Shown in pieces: positions 12,051-24,433 of a stretch of 64,000 nt of DNA. The notes below the pieces were generated by a model that was not told the origin of the DNA, made no database searches, and was given only the letters and a program-made list of their open reading frames with translations. How positions within the stretch are numbered: the stretch's first letter is position 1; each line of letters starts with the position of its first letter. The stretch covers positions 12,825,010 to 12,889,009 of the forward strand of contig CM039195.1 of assembly GCA_008360975.2 (NCBI GenBank), read 5' to 3'. A program made the translations under genes and the position numbers. This DNA comes from Lichenostomus cassidix (taxonomy: Eukaryota > Chordata > Aves > Passeriformes > Meliphagidae).

Positions 12051-12964
12051 AACACACAGAATCTTTGCTTTCTACTTTGTCACGTTCTTTTTCCTTCCAT
12101 ACAAAGCTACTTTTCTGTAGAAGAAACCAATCCCTATTGCCTCCAGGAATGCTGCTGCTGAGACACACAGCCCTCAGCTCCTGCAGCAGCCACAGCAGTG
12201 CTACACCTCCAAAGGGAACTGCTGCTCCCAGGAGCCACACATTCTGCAGGACATTATTCCCAGTTATCAAACAGTTATCACATGCCATTCTACTTTCACA
12301 ATATTATTCAAATGTGGAAATTAATAATACTAACTACAACCATTATATAACTTTTGTGACATTAAAAAAAAAGGCAACACCAAGGACAGACCCATCCAGC
12401 AAAACAAGCAAAGCAAAATCCTCTTGGAACACTAACCCAGTGATATTTTCCCCAGACAAATAAGAATGAATTCCTGTGTACAAATACCTTTTTTTCTTGG
12501 AGCCAGCAGCGAGTATCTCCGCAGCCTGGAGGTTTTTACAGGAGGTGCCCAGCTCTGAGGGAGGCTGAGCCCCTGCAATGGGCTCTGTGCTGCCCACCCA
12601 GAGCCTGAGGAGCCAGGAACTGCCTGGGAGCACCTGTGGGCTCATTGTCCCAACCTGCAGCCGTTGGGAGCCCAGCTGGAGGGACAGAGGGAGCCTGGCA
12701 GCACAATCACCCTAATTCAGGCCACCTGTGCCAGGAGCAGGGACTGCAGTGCCCTGGCAACAGCTGAGGGGTCAGGAGCAGCACCGTGGGGACAGCAGTG
12801 CCTCAGCTCCACTTCTGTGCCCTGGGGCTTGGCCAAGGCCAGGCAGGAGGGACAGATTCCCTCAGACAGTGGTGACAGGGCCATGGAGGGACACCTGGAT
12901 ACTTGGACACCTGGCTGATCAGGAGCAGCCTGCCCAGGGCTGGCCAAAGCTGAACACAGAACAA
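12051..12964. other. Unique sequence with GC-rich patch, no gene recognised
   Basis: The first half is AT-rich. From about 12480 to 12960 the sequence becomes GC-rich but stays poor in CpG. Open frames run on both strands through the GC-rich part, as expected when stop codons are thinned out by composition, and none resembles a known protein. Confidence 0.5.
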
Positions 12965-13195
12965 AACTTTAAGCTGCACCAGGGGAGGTCTAGGCTGGAA
13001 GATCTCCTTTCCAGCAAGAGTGTTTGGAATTAGCCATTGGAATGGGCTGCCCAGGTGGGTGGATGGGGTGTCACCACTGAGGGACAAGGTGTGGCCCTCA
13101 GTGCTCTGGGCTGGTTGCCATGGTGGCAATGGATCCCAGCTTGGACTCCATGGTCTCAGAGGGCTCTTCCTGGTGAATTAATTCAGTGAATGGTG
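12965..13195 (+). mobile_element. CR1 LINE 3' end
   Basis: Landmarks of a CR1 3' region occur in order: 'aagctgcaccaggggaggtc' at 12972, 'attggaatgggctgcccagg' near 13036, a decayed 'tggagtcacc' block, 'cttggactccatggtctcag' near 13141, and the end 'ctcttcctggtgaattaatt' near 13166 in place of the usual 'ttccaacctgattgattctg'. This is a different CR1 subgroup from the copy at 6290-6625, with the 'ggactggatgatct' type of tail. The copy is 5'-truncated and keeps no open frame. Confidence 0.75.
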
Positions 13196-14060
13196 CCTGA
13201 TATCCCAGTGGATTTCTACAATTAAATGACAGCATTTGTGGATGAGGGGACAGGAGTGACTGTCATTTCCCTCAGCTGCAGGAAGGCTGTTAGCTGTGCC
13301 TCCCCTTCCCCAGGGTGCCTGTACCCTTTCAGGCAGGATAGGGTGGGTAGGGAGAAGAGTAACTGCATTTTGGTTTTTTTTTCAGTCTAATTGGATAATC
13401 AGTCCCAAGTGATGAAAATTATGGCAATTAACACCCTGCTGAGTGCTGCCAGCCCCATCTTCTCTTTGGCAAAGAGTAGCACAAGCAAAGTGAGCTCCAC
13501 ACTCTCTTCAAGCAGTGCCTCATCTCTCACCATGTCCAAGGGTTGCTTAGCTGCAGTATCATGTTACTACATACAGAGAAATAATTCTCTTTTCAATCAA
13601 GCTAACCATTACATGGTAGAGCATTAAGAAACACAGCACAGTACAAAGCAGTAAATTTACTGTAATACATTTTGTCTGAACAAAACAATGATGACAAAAA
13701 GCTCCAAACAATTTATATGTTCCCAAGAAAGCACGGAAAATTTATAGAAACATAATTCAATCTTACTACCTTACTTGAATAAATAAGAGATTAGTTGATG
13801 TCTAAATTAGTATAAAAATTGTTCCCATAATAATAAACCTATCTCCCACCAAAAAGGCTCTGAAATACACTTCAATAAAAGTTCTGTACAGATTATAATA
13901 ACTAATTATGTAAAAGCTTCATAGCACAGAAATGGACAAATAAGAAATTAGTCACATTGGTCAGAACTAACACCACTAAAAGAAGCAGGGAAAAGATGAT
14001 AATAGAAAATAATAACAGGGTTGATTAAAACCTCTTATTTTAAAGTTGTTCAGAGACTAA
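13196..14060. other. AT-rich unique sequence, no gene recognised
   Basis: A splice-acceptor-like sequence (a T-run then cag) ends at 13385, but the frames after it close quickly. From 13630 on the sequence is very AT-rich with stop codons in all frames. No repeat is recognised. Confidence 0.55.
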
Positions 14061-14294
14061 GAAAAGCTGCTCAGTGAAATAAGCTTACCAGCACAATTAG
14101 AGGCATTTGGGGAAAGACTATATGATTATGGAAAAGTACCTTTAGCATGTAGTGCCTTGGTAGTGGGGAATATAGACAACGAGTTTAATGTTGGTCTTTC
14201 TGGTCCTACCATGTCTACAGGCCTGCAGGTAAGTCATGTTCTTACTCCTTTTATAGCTCTTATTTTGTTATTCCTTTTAAAACACATATTTTAG
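14061..14294 (+). other. Exon-like open frame with strong splice donor
   Basis: One frame stays open for 77 codons in an AT-rich area, between TAA at 14058-14060 and TAG at 14292-14294. It has no early ATG (the first in frame is at 14211), so it could only be an internal or terminal exon. The encoded peptide looks protein-like: SLPAQLEAFGERLYDYGKVP, then a V/G-rich stretch ending GLSGPTMSTGLQ. The codon CAG at 14226-14228 is followed by gtaagt, a textbook donor at a codon boundary. If unspliced, the frame ends with a hydrophobic tail (LTPFIALILLFLL). Possible acceptors (ending at 14074, 14091 or 14100) have poor pyrimidine tracts. I recognise no family. It may be chance, an old pseudogene, or a real exon. 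Confidence 0.2.
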
Positions 14295-17200
14295 GATACA
14301 AGGATTGTGCAGTGAGCAACACATTCATTAATGCAATGAGTTTGACTACTTTAAAAACATCAACCATTCCCCAAACCCAACCAAGCAGCAAATCACCGAG
14401 ATACTGAGTAGGATGTTCATAGTTTAATCCTGGAGTAGATCTGTAATACTAACAGATCATTCCCACAATTATATTTGTGATAGTTACTACAATATTTGTT
14501 AATTAAAGACAGCAGCAAAGGATCCAAAGGGATGGCATCAGAATCAAAATTCCAAAGGGTTTGATTTCTTCCTAAATGTAAAATGGGAAAAGTAAGACAC
14601 ATCTAGTTCCATAATGAAAGGTGTAAACCATTCCAGTTGGAGTCTTGGGTGTGGATTGAAGGTTTAGGCACAGCTTCTGGCAAGTGCCTTTGCTCTCCAG
14701 CCTGAACTGCACAGAACTCAGCACAAAGCTACCACATGTGGACTGCCACTTGTGCAATGAACCCTCAGGCACAGGAACGTGGAAAATCTTGGATTGTACC
14801 TGTCACAGCTCATGCAAGGCCAGGAGCTGCCATTCCTTCCAACAGCAGCTCAGCTGAAGGCAGGAAGCCTTCCTTTGCTCACAGGCAAGGTGTCACTGCT
14901 CAGATATTCGGCAATATTTTGGAACAGTGAAAGGCAGCATCTCGTGGCTCCTGAGCATATTCAAATTCTGATCTGAGGAGAAAAATAAACCCCAGGGCAC
15001 TCCCATGGCTTCCAAACCTCAATTTATGTAACTCCACAGCCAGAAATCTCTTGAGAGACCTTGGCTTTTAAAGAATACACACCAGGAGCAAAAGCTGGAA
15101 AAGCAGCAGCACATCTTAAATGCACAACTTACTGTGCCTGTCAAGTGACAGTCACACCCCAGCACTGCAGAGCTTGTCTGGGAAACAGGGTACAGCTACA
15201 CACATCCAATTCCATGCTGGCCACAGACAGTGCTATTGATTTTATTCCCTTAGAAAGGTTGGATATATGAGTCTCAGACTTCACTCTCTGCATTGAATGC
15301 AGGATGCATTTAATATTCGAGAAAGAAAAGAATAACTTACAGCAGACAAGCGGCGGGAGCAGTCAGAAAGGTGGCCTGGTTACAAGAGGGATAAAGGAAA
15401 TAAATAATTACAGAACAAAAGGAAATGCCTGCCAGCCTGGGAAAGAGGAACACCTTCATAAACTGCAGCTGGACTCTGAAGAAAAAAAAAAAAAGCAAAA
15501 AAACCCAGAAAACAGAAACTGTAGTATTGTCTGGAAAACGGGAAACAGCCTGGGATAACAGCAAGTTCATAGACAGGCAAGTGTCTAGGAGTGAAGTCAG
15601 TACAGAAGGCAGCACACAGAAAAGAGCAGAGTAATGATGAAAGAAAACAATGTTTACCAAACTTGGTGAAAAATACAAAGTCAATGGGACCTCTTAGGAG
15701 CTTGTTTTTCCCCTGCAGCTGAATACACAGACAGAAGCTGGACTTGTGCAAGGCAGCTTGGGGATTTTGTACATCCATCTGCACACACCAGAGTTCTTTA
15801 ACCTTCAGAGCTCTCTGGGCTCTCCTACACAGAGTGAGCACTCTTGAGAAGGAAGAAATCAAATCTGAAAGCCCTTCACAGAGATAAAAAGTTCTATATA
15901 TTATTTCAAGCCTACTCTGAATAGCTGATACTCCTCTTGAACAAGGACATTTTAACTACTCTAACAGGGTGGAAGAGATTTGAGTGTACTTCGGCAGAAT
16001 TAGAACAATTATGTGCATTAGACTTCTACAGGAGCTTAAAGCACTTCAGTGGGATAAAGAAGAATTTAAATGCTATGAACTATAGAACATTTAAAAAATG
16101 GATCAATTTATAAAGATTTAAACTAAGTTAATGGATACGGTAGCAATTATCTACAGAGTGAATTGCTAGAAACAGATTTGGACAATAATCTTTTCATGAA
16201 TTCATGGGAAAAGATTTTATTGCGGCAGTGTACTGTCCACATTTAGCAACTTAGTGAACTATTTCTTCCAAAAACAGAATCAAATTAGCACAGATCCACC
16301 TAATACCTCTAATGCAGCTTAGGTGGCTCCTAGTTCTCTGATCATCCCCACAGTGGCAGCATTTATTAAGTGACATCATTAGCAGCAATGTGCCAATGTT
16401 CTTCCTCAGCCAAATTTCACTGCACAAATCACTTCGGCATGAACAAAGAACAGATGAGAGGGGAAAATTAATTAGTTCAGTGCCTTGTTCTCTCTCCTGC
16501 ACACACACAGCAGATCTAACCTGCACACACACTTACAGGGCTATACAGGGAGATCCCTCTGGGTTTTTCTTTTCTTAAAAGCACACAGGTCCTTCTCACA
16601 ACTTCTGAATGTGTCACCCCTTCATGTCTGTTTTTCCTGCTAAGGCTCTGTGCATGAAAGGGTTGTGAAGTTGCTTAGAGCTGAGCAAGGTGACAAAGGA
16701 GACAAAGGTAAAGGCTTTGTGCACAATAACATCCCTCTGCTAATCACTGGGTCTGTGGGGAGGATAATCTGCTCCTCAATATTCTCCCTCACTGCCCTCA
16801 AAGTCTGACAGGGAAAAGTGCTGCTGCTGACAGGCAAAGGGCCTGGTGTAGAGGGACAATGACCTGGCATGGCACACCTTGGTGGGGACAGGGATGGTGA
16901 GAGACAGCTCTGTTCAGCGTGACCTCACCCATTTCTACATGCTCACCTCAATGCATTTCAAGGGTCTTTGTTTTCACAAGACACTGAATTCTCCCATCTG
17001 AAAATCACACCTCTATTGCATCTCAAATTGGACACTCAAGGAGCTGGGTGACAACAACATCAACAAAAAATATCTGTCTTTTAGGAAATTCTTGGTCTAG
17101 AATTTCAAGTAGTCTAGGCCTCCAAGTTACATCTCCAGCCAACATCAAACAACATGTGCAACATTGCATAGAAACATATTTATAAATCTGGTTAAGATTG

Positions 17201-17794
17201 TTAACATAAAATAGTGTGTAAACCACATTATTGCTATTTCATGGTCACAAAACAGAAAGCTACTAAAACCCCAGTCATGCCACCTTCCCAAGAGCAATAT
17301 TCATGTGGTCATCTCATAGGCATCTACTTTAAATAAAGTAATTCTGGGGGAGATGTTTTTGAACAAGAAATATATCAAATTCTGTATGTCGAACACATTT
17401 AGTGAAAGAAACATAAATGTATTTAAATCCCAACCTTTCTTATTTGCTTACCATTATTTAATTATTCACAGAGCTTATACCTGCCTTTATGGTTTTGTGG
17501 TGTAGAACTGAGCTGAGGATCCTGCAGTTTGAGTGTAATGAAGTAAGCACAAAACCAATTAGTGCTTCATGAAATGAAGAACTTGCCTGAAAACATTTAC
17601 ATTTCTTCTTGCATTAACAGCCAACTAACCTGTGCCAGCTTTATACACACTTGCATAATATATTTTAGATTTTAGAGCAATAGCAGCAGCTTCATTTGTC
17701 ATTGTCTCATCTGAATCACACTCACAGCATTACCCAGAATGGCACCCTTGTGTCTTTTCTAGTCTTTGTTACCACATCAGGCTGTGATCACCAA
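14295..17794. other. Unique sequence, no gene recognised
   Basis: No gene is supported. A run of 13 A at 15482-15494 makes a very strong acceptor-like sequence on the minus strand (T-run then cttcag); two frames are open behind it for about 30-45 codons, but neither resembles a known protein and the possible donor next to 15330 is weak. The remainder holds no recognised repeat. Confidence 0.5.
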
Positions 17795-18060
17795 ATTACA
17801 GAATCACAGAATCATTTAGGTTGGAAAAGACCTTTAAGGTTATAGAATCCTAGAATCCTTAAGGCTAGAAAAACCCTCTAAGATCACTGAGTCCAGCCAT
17901 GAACCCATCACTGCCAGCTCCACCACTGAGCCATGTCCCCAAGTGCCACAGCCACACATTTTGCCCTCACACTGCCAAATCTACCACAAACACCTTCAGA
18001 TACATTGATTTCCTTCACCAGGGAACAGGGAAACACCACAAGAAATTTACACCAACCTTC
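17795..18060 (-). mobile_element. CR1 LINE 3' end, antisense, with doubled terminus
   Basis: On the plus strand the element begins with 'acagaatcacagaatcattt' and 'aggttggaaaagaccttta', the reverse complement of a CR1 tail. Within 40 bases the same tail starts again as 'agaatcctagaatcc', 'ggctagaaaaaccctctaag', 'atcactgagtccagcc'. It then continues through 'catgtccccaagtgccac', 'aacaccttcagatacattga' and 'aagaaatttacacc', matching the order of the rest of the CR1 3' untranslated region. The second copy is the longer one. The element is 5'-truncated with no coding sequence, and its outer limit near 18060 is approximate. Confidence 0.8.
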
Positions 18061-21000
18061 CAGTTCAACAAGAATAAAACATGTAACTGATTATCTCTCA
18101 ATTAACAGTTCAGAAAATGCTTCTTGATGTCATGTGGCACATGCATCTTAATTACCTGACTGCTCTATCACTGTTTGCATGAGGGAAAAGGCTTCTGCAA
18201 ATTTGCAACTGCTTTTCATTCCTTTTTCCTTCCATTTCTAAAGTAACAGAAACAGCTTCCAGTTTCCCAGGGATTGAGCCAGCTGCATTTGAAAGGGGTC
18301 TCTGCATTTTAGAGCTTCTGCTAGCATTAGCTGTGGTTAAAATCTTCATCACTTTTGAGAATTTAGCCTAAATTACCACAAGTTTCAACTTTCAACACAC
18401 TACAGAGTTTACCTGGCAGGTTTAGCTCTCTGCCCAGTAAAACCACCCTGGGTTAGTTATAATGCACAGATTTTATAATGCACTTGTCTGTTATTGTAAC
18501 TTGTTACTGGCTGAAAATGCAGACCTGAAGTGAAACAGTCACTTCTTGGACAGCTCACTCTTATCAAGATTTCTTGACAGTTTCAATAGTTGAAGAAACA
18601 TTTTCCACAAAAAGCAAGGATTGGCTATTTCCCTCCCTGTAACTTCTGTTGTGGATGGCCTCTTAGGGAAAAAAAAAATATTCCAAGAGGAAAAATATCC
18701 ACAGCTACATGTGTGCAAACCCCAAAGTTGAGGAAAAGAATACACTGCATTCTGTCTCTTGTGCTAATGGTTGATGTAACTGAAGGCACATAAGAAAAAA
18801 ATAAATATAAAAGCCTTTTTTCTGCTTTTGTCGGCTGCGAGTCAAATAAACATTGCTGTTGCCCATTCAAGTCAAAAGATAAAACATAATCAATATCTGC
18901 TTCCCAACAAAATAGACAGATTTTCATGTGTTTGTTGTGCTCCAAAGGTATAGTCTTTTCCAGGGACTCTTTCACTGCCTAAGGAAAATACCTGCACAGG
19001 AAATGTGACCTCCAGCACAACATCTCAGTGGGCAAAATTCAGTGGGAAGGTTGTTAACAGGGAATACTGTTTCCTTAATGTGTTTCTTAATATTTTCATT
19101 CCCTGACCTCTTTCCATTTTCTGCCCAAGGTGAGTCTCATCACGGTGATGCTTTTTGAAATGCTAACAGCATCATAAGTAACCTAGAACATTCCATTTCT
19201 TAACTTCAATTGCATCCAAAGAAGTAAAGAAGTTAGAGAAGCAGAAATTTGTGCCGAATTAGGTGCGAGTCACTGCACCAGAGAAGGAAAGCATAAGCAT
19301 ACAAATTTTACATCTCCAGAGATTCCATGTTGAACAGAATGAGATTACATTGCACTGATACGTTTTTAAATAGTGATTCTTTTACATGACATTAGTTAGG
19401 CTTTACTTATTTTAAGTTACGTTACTAATGGTACTTTACATACAGCTTTTTTTGAATCCTAACAATGCCAAAATCTATTACCTGCAACAAATCTGTTTTT
19501 GTTTTCTATTTTTATTTTCTATTTTTAATTTTTATTTTTTATTGTGTTCCTATTTGGCATCTTTCACCTTTTACTTAACATTTCTTCTTTGAAATCACCA
19601 GAGTTCATCCAGTAAAAATCTGCAAGGAGAAAAGCAAGCCTATGCAATGAAAAGGAATCATACACACAGCACATACATACAATTAAAATCTCCTTCTTTT
19701 CCATTCAAACAAGTAGGAAACCTGCAATATTCCACATCCCATCCCACGGTAACTTTCAACACCACAGTCGTTTGCTTTGAGAACTTGTGAATTACTCTCC
19801 CGTGTTCACTTGTGCAGAAATCAGGGCTAACAAGATCAAAGCCTTGCTCTATCAGGTTTACTTAGCACTGAAATGTCCAAAGCACCTCAGCCACCTTCTG
19901 CTGCTACCAGGCCACACACAGAATTCACTCTTGTGCAGTTGTACTCCTGCTTTATGAAGCCCAAAATCACCAAAGCTAAGATTGAAGTGCTGCACTTCTC
20001 TCCAGATGATGGTACAGATACAGAGCCTCGCCAGGCTCCAAAATAAACCTAATTATCTTGTGCATTGCCCCAGCTGAACCCTCTCTGCTTCCAGGAACAC
20101 AAGCAGAAGTGCCAGGTATCCGAGTATTCACATCATGTCATCTTCCAAGACTTAAAAAGAAAATAATTATCCTCTAGTAATTGAAAATACAAAATGAGGT
20201 TTAACATCATGTTCTGATCTTTTCATGTCATGCTGTGAGAGGATTAATTTCCTGCAAATGGAAAGTGCTCCCTGCCTGCTGTACCTGGCCTGATGTAGCC
20301 CTCACCAGCAGAGCTGCTGAGGAGTTTGGGGAGGCAGGCAGAACCTCCAAACCTGACCTATTTCAGTGCCCACAGGGCTGTCAGGCTGCTCCATCCTGCC
20401 TGCAATCCAGGCCTGCATTCCAGCCCTGTGCTCTCCCTGTGCCTGTTAATTCTTCTGTGCACCAGGATAATGAGCCAAGGCTGTTCTGAAGACATTCCAC
20501 AGTTTGCTGCTGCTGCAGAGCTACTTTTCCAAATCAACAAGAACTCTCTGTCTTGTTATCCAACTGCCAGAGAGCAAATCTTTCCCCTTCCCTGTAGAAA
20601 TGCAAGATTATGCCTTAGTTAAGAACCTTGTAAGACCATGGATAGGTTTAGATCACACCCTGAGTTTGCCAAAGCTCTTGGGGAGAATCTGCTTTCATTA
20701 TTTCCCAGTCCAAGTAACCTCCTCACCAGTGCCCTCCTAAACCTCTTTTTTCAGGTCTGATTTAGCCCAGCAATTCATTGGCTTTCCAAATCACAGAAAA
20801 CTCTCAGCAAACCCTTCTCAAGCTCCAGGAAGGATCTTTCTGTCACCTCTGAGGCAGCAATTCGTGTTTGCTCCTCGCTCTGTGGTAATGACACCTCCAC
20901 ATTCTCCTATTTCACCACATAACCCCAAGTGTTTGTAGTTACTCTCAAGGGCAAAAGCAAACTCTCTCTGTTCTCCAGAAAGAACAACATTTATTTCTAA

Positions 21001-21691
21001 CCCATTAACCACTCTAATGCAAAATAAACATACAAATCAAATACCATCCATCACATAAGTAAATCAAAAGTAGTTTGGGGCGATTTCAGTGAATAATAAT
21101 TCGTTATGCAATGTTGTTAAATCAAAAGTAAAGAGGAGAAACCTTGACTTGCAATGAGGCATGAGTCCTAAAAAATATATACAAAAATATGTAGAAGCCC
21201 AAGTTGACAAGATGCCTTAAGGATTTTTATTTTATTCTTTCACTGTACTAAGCTTTACAAATGCTTGTTGGGTCCATCTCTGCATCTCACATGCCTTCAG
21301 GATCTCTCCAATCTGCCATTAGCTTTTTTAAAAATTGTAACTAATCTTAGTAATTCTGACTTTCTAGAAGAAGTTTTTTACATTTTCTGGATTCACATGC
21401 TGTCTGCAAAATGGTTTTCTGACTCTTGAAAAATATTTCCTAGATGCCTTTTCAAGAATCAGGGCTGTCACTGCAAAGCTGTTGGGTGAAAATGTCAGGA
21501 TTGCTCTCACTTTCAAAGTTGTCCAAATCAAATACCAAGTTGTAAAGCTAAAGAAACCTGCTGGAATCTCAACAAATGTTCTTCAACATTGAAACTTTTC
21601 TGAAAAACAATGTTTTTTTTTTTTTTTAACAAGCCAGCATTTACAGATCAAATCACGTTTCACCAAAACATTCCCAGGAGCCTGAAAAGCC
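18061..21691. other. Unique sequence, no gene recognised
   Basis: No gene or repeat family is recognised. A T-rich low-complexity stretch lies at 19495-19546, in which a tttctattttta unit occurs about twice. A GC-richer patch at 20235-20470 has overlapping open frames without protein character. A T-run lies at 21613-21627. Confidence 0.5.
19495..19546. repeat. T-rich low-complexity tract
   Basis: Nearly all T with regular A and a few C, G; a unit close to tttctattttta is repeated. This is simple sequence with no sign of function. Confidence 0.75.
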
Positions 21692-21740
21692 TGAGGTGAC
21701 TCTTTGCCTCAGCCTGAGGCAAAGCAGAGTCTGCACCTCA
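21692..21740. repeat. Strong imperfect hairpin
   Basis: The outer arms are tgaggtg and cacctca; inside, actct pairs with agagt, and the innermost arms ttgcctca and tgaggcaa close on the loop gcc. About 20 base pairs can form, broken only by extra bases (gc and ctg) in the right arm. The inner palindrome ttgcctcag-c-ctgaggcaa is perfect. The stem is shorter than a typical microRNA precursor (about 60-80 bases), so I do not call it one. Confidence 0.75.
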
Positions 21741-24314
21741 TGGTAAATAAGGCCTTAACAAGGACTTATTATGGGGGTTTCTATAAAATAAATAAATAAA
21801 TCTGCCTTTTTTTTGTAAATATGGACTTGTTCAGTGTTTGATAGTATAAAACATTAAATCTCATAGAGCTTAATACCTCCCTGGAAGAATTTCCATATGT
21901 GATAAAAACCAGTGCTTGACATCTGGGGCACAGGCTGTCATTTTGAGATGCCTGCACTTCCCAAGTATTTGCTGGGCTTGACACACATAACTGGTAAAGA
22001 AGTTGGAATCTGGAGCCCTTGGAATAGAAACAATAGATGAACCACTCCTCACATTAGGAAAAATGAGGTTTTTAGGAGCCTCATTAGGAAAGGTTCATTA
22101 GGGACCCTTAGAAAAAAAGGGTTTTTTCTGAAAGCAGAAGACTAGATAGGAGAAGCATCCTTTTCCTAAGTTTCCTGGGGCAGTCCCTGTCCCCTCAGCA
22201 CTTGGGAATTTCTGGTGAGCTCTGTATTTGTCCTCCCAAGTAACTTTTCTGCAGAGTTCTCGAGGTGAGGAGAAACTTGGAAAGGCTTGTTTGGGAATAC
22301 TTAGGGAGTCGTCTGAGGCTCACAAAGCCCTTGGTCACAGCAGCACACTCTCCATAAAATATTTCTCCCTGTAAAAATAAATTGTGACTGTCATTAGCTG
22401 GTGCTGGGCTCTTTCACTGCAGTCAGTACTGCCTCCTGTCCCTGAAATCTGGAAAGAAGCACGAAGCAAAGGAGCTTCTATCCCCACCTCTGCTTCAGCG
22501 TGTTCATCCCTTTCTCTTCTCTCTTCCTTGATCACTACAATCTGAATTCAATTATGATTTAAACCCCCACACCTCTCCACTATCTTTTTGGCCCCATATT
22601 GTTCTATTTTTCTGCAGCCTGATGAATACAGAATGCACCTTGAAAGCCTGCCTGTTTCACTTTTCACAGGGCTTAAAAAGATGGAGTGCCTATAAATGTC
22701 TATTTTTTTTGTTGTTTGTTCTTTAATCTTTGATCAAGAGAGTGCTATGTAGAGAAGAAGCAGCATATAAACCCCATGACACAGGGAGGGTGGGAAGAAA
22801 AAGTGTTCTCTACCCTCAGAAGGGAACAGAAATATTCAGAATTCATACACAGGTTTGCTAATGCTGCTAAATCTTATGCTGCCAAAAGAAAAAGCAATGA
22901 AAAGTGTTCCCAAATCACAGTTTTCCCGTATTCTGAATCTGTAGATAGTTCTTAAAAGCTACAATCTGCTTTTCATTTCTTTTATTATCCAGGTCATCTC
23001 CTGCAAGACTGTTCAACAGCAAGCCACAAAGCACAGACTAGAAATGTATTTATTTATAAAAAGAAAATAAAAGGGTAAAGAGTCCTGCTCAGGTGAAAAT
23101 GCACCCCTGGGCTGTTACTGAGACTATCCAAGAACATCCTTAGAAACAAAGATCTTAAGGATTTGAACTCATTGGCTTTCAGGCAGATAGAAGTAAAGCA
23201 CAGACTTCTCAGCACCTTTATCTGCTAAAGTTCATTAAAACTCAGGCTTCCAAGAGCTGACATAATTTAGCACCCAGTTTGAGGAGCAGTTGGGCAATTT
23301 AAGGGGTGTCTGCTTAACTCCTTCAGCACCTGAATTTGTGGAAATCATCTCCAAAATACACAGCACCCAACAGGGTACCACTGGTGGAAATTAGTCAATC
23401 AGTAATTGTGCTGACTGAAGATTTCCATAAGCTCTACCTATATCATTACAAGTGGGCACTGATGTTTTTCTCTTAGGTTGCAGGTGGCAGTGTTTCATTT
23501 TTCCTCTGTAGGAATTCTGCACAAATCCTTATTTCCAAGCCACATGCAAAACAAACTGAGTTTTAACAGCATGTGCTGCTCTCACCCTGATCCTTGTCCT
23601 GTCTCACTGCAGCAGCCCCTCTGCACAGCCCCTCTGCCCAGGGCAATCCCTGCCCCAGGGAGCTCAGATCCCATCTGGGGACAGCCTGGGATGTCTGGGA
23701 CAGCCTTGGCCAGGGCTGCAACATCCCTGTGCCAGTCACAGCATCAAGGGGAGCAAGGAAGAGCACATGGGAAAGCAAGGGCAGAACTCCACATCCCGCA
23801 GGAAGTTTGAGTTTAGCAGACTTAGGTGCAAAGAATGAAAGGTGATCCAAAGAGACCGTGTAAATAAATATACATATTACTGTGCTAAATAAATATCCAG
23901 TGTTCCTGTGCCTGCAGAGGTTGTTTCCCACAAAAACCACAAAAGGATTTTACAGAGGAGCCTGTACCAGCTGGATCTGTGTTTTTTAAGAGCTCCATCT
24001 ATAGCTGATGGCACTGGAAACCAAAGAAACTTCCACGTTACATTTAAATAATAGCAGAAGTTCTTGGGGCCAAAGGAAAAGGAACCTACAGCTGAAGGCA
24101 CATGTGAATGAACAGGGCAAGCCTGGCAGATTCTCTCTGGCTTTAAGACACAAAAAAGGGATGAAACATTTCTGCTAATGGCTGTTGGACTTTTAAGATC
24201 ACCAGGGTTTAATGTCTGGAGCTCATAATGCTCAGATGGATCCATAGTCTGCTTCCTGTCTCTTCCTGAGCTTACACTTGAATAGATTTGATAAGAATAA
24301 GTAGCAGGAAATTC
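21741..24314. other. Unique sequence, no gene recognised
   Basis: An (AAAT)4 run sits just upstream at 21785-21801. Three short copies of a cattagga word lie at 22052-22100. A good acceptor-like sequence ends at 22617 and is followed by a 25-codon open frame (PDEYRMHLESLPV...) to a stop at 22693-22695, without supporting context. A GC-rich patch lies at 23590-23800. Confidence 0.5.
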
Positions 24315-24433
24315 AAGGAAGGGAGAAGAGGAGAAGAGGAGAAGGAAGAGGAGAAGAGGAGAAGAGGAGAAGGAGAAGAGGAGAACAGGAGAAGAGGAGA
24401 AGAGGAGAAGAGGAGAAGGAGGAGAAGGAGAAG
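24315..24433. repeat. 119-bp polypurine tract, GAGGAGAA-type repeats
   Basis: On the plus strand 118 of 119 bases are purines; the only pyrimidine is C at 24386. The tract is made of imperfect repeats of gaggagaa with extra gaa triplets. The many mirror-symmetric segments (such as gaggagaagaggag) are the sequence condition for intramolecular triplex (H-DNA). No coding frame is implied. Length is likely to vary among individuals. Confidence 0.95.

Noticed and set aside
12664..13129. Overlapping open frames of 76-108 codons in the GC-rich patch
   Set aside because: They are open on both strands at once and run into a CR1 tail, so composition explains them.
13113..13130. Second X-box (ggttgccatggtggcaat)
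   Set aside because: It has only one good half-site, the spacing of the second is wrong, and it lies within a CR1 tail.
15337..15520. Minus-strand exon behind a very long pyrimidine tract
   Set aside because: The tract is simply the complement of a 13-base A-run; the donor has a T before gt, and the two open frames look like low-complexity hydrophobic sequence.
22618..22695. Terminal exon candidate (25 codons) after ttctgcag
   Set aside because: Too short to separate from chance; no homologue recognised and no polyadenylation signal close by.
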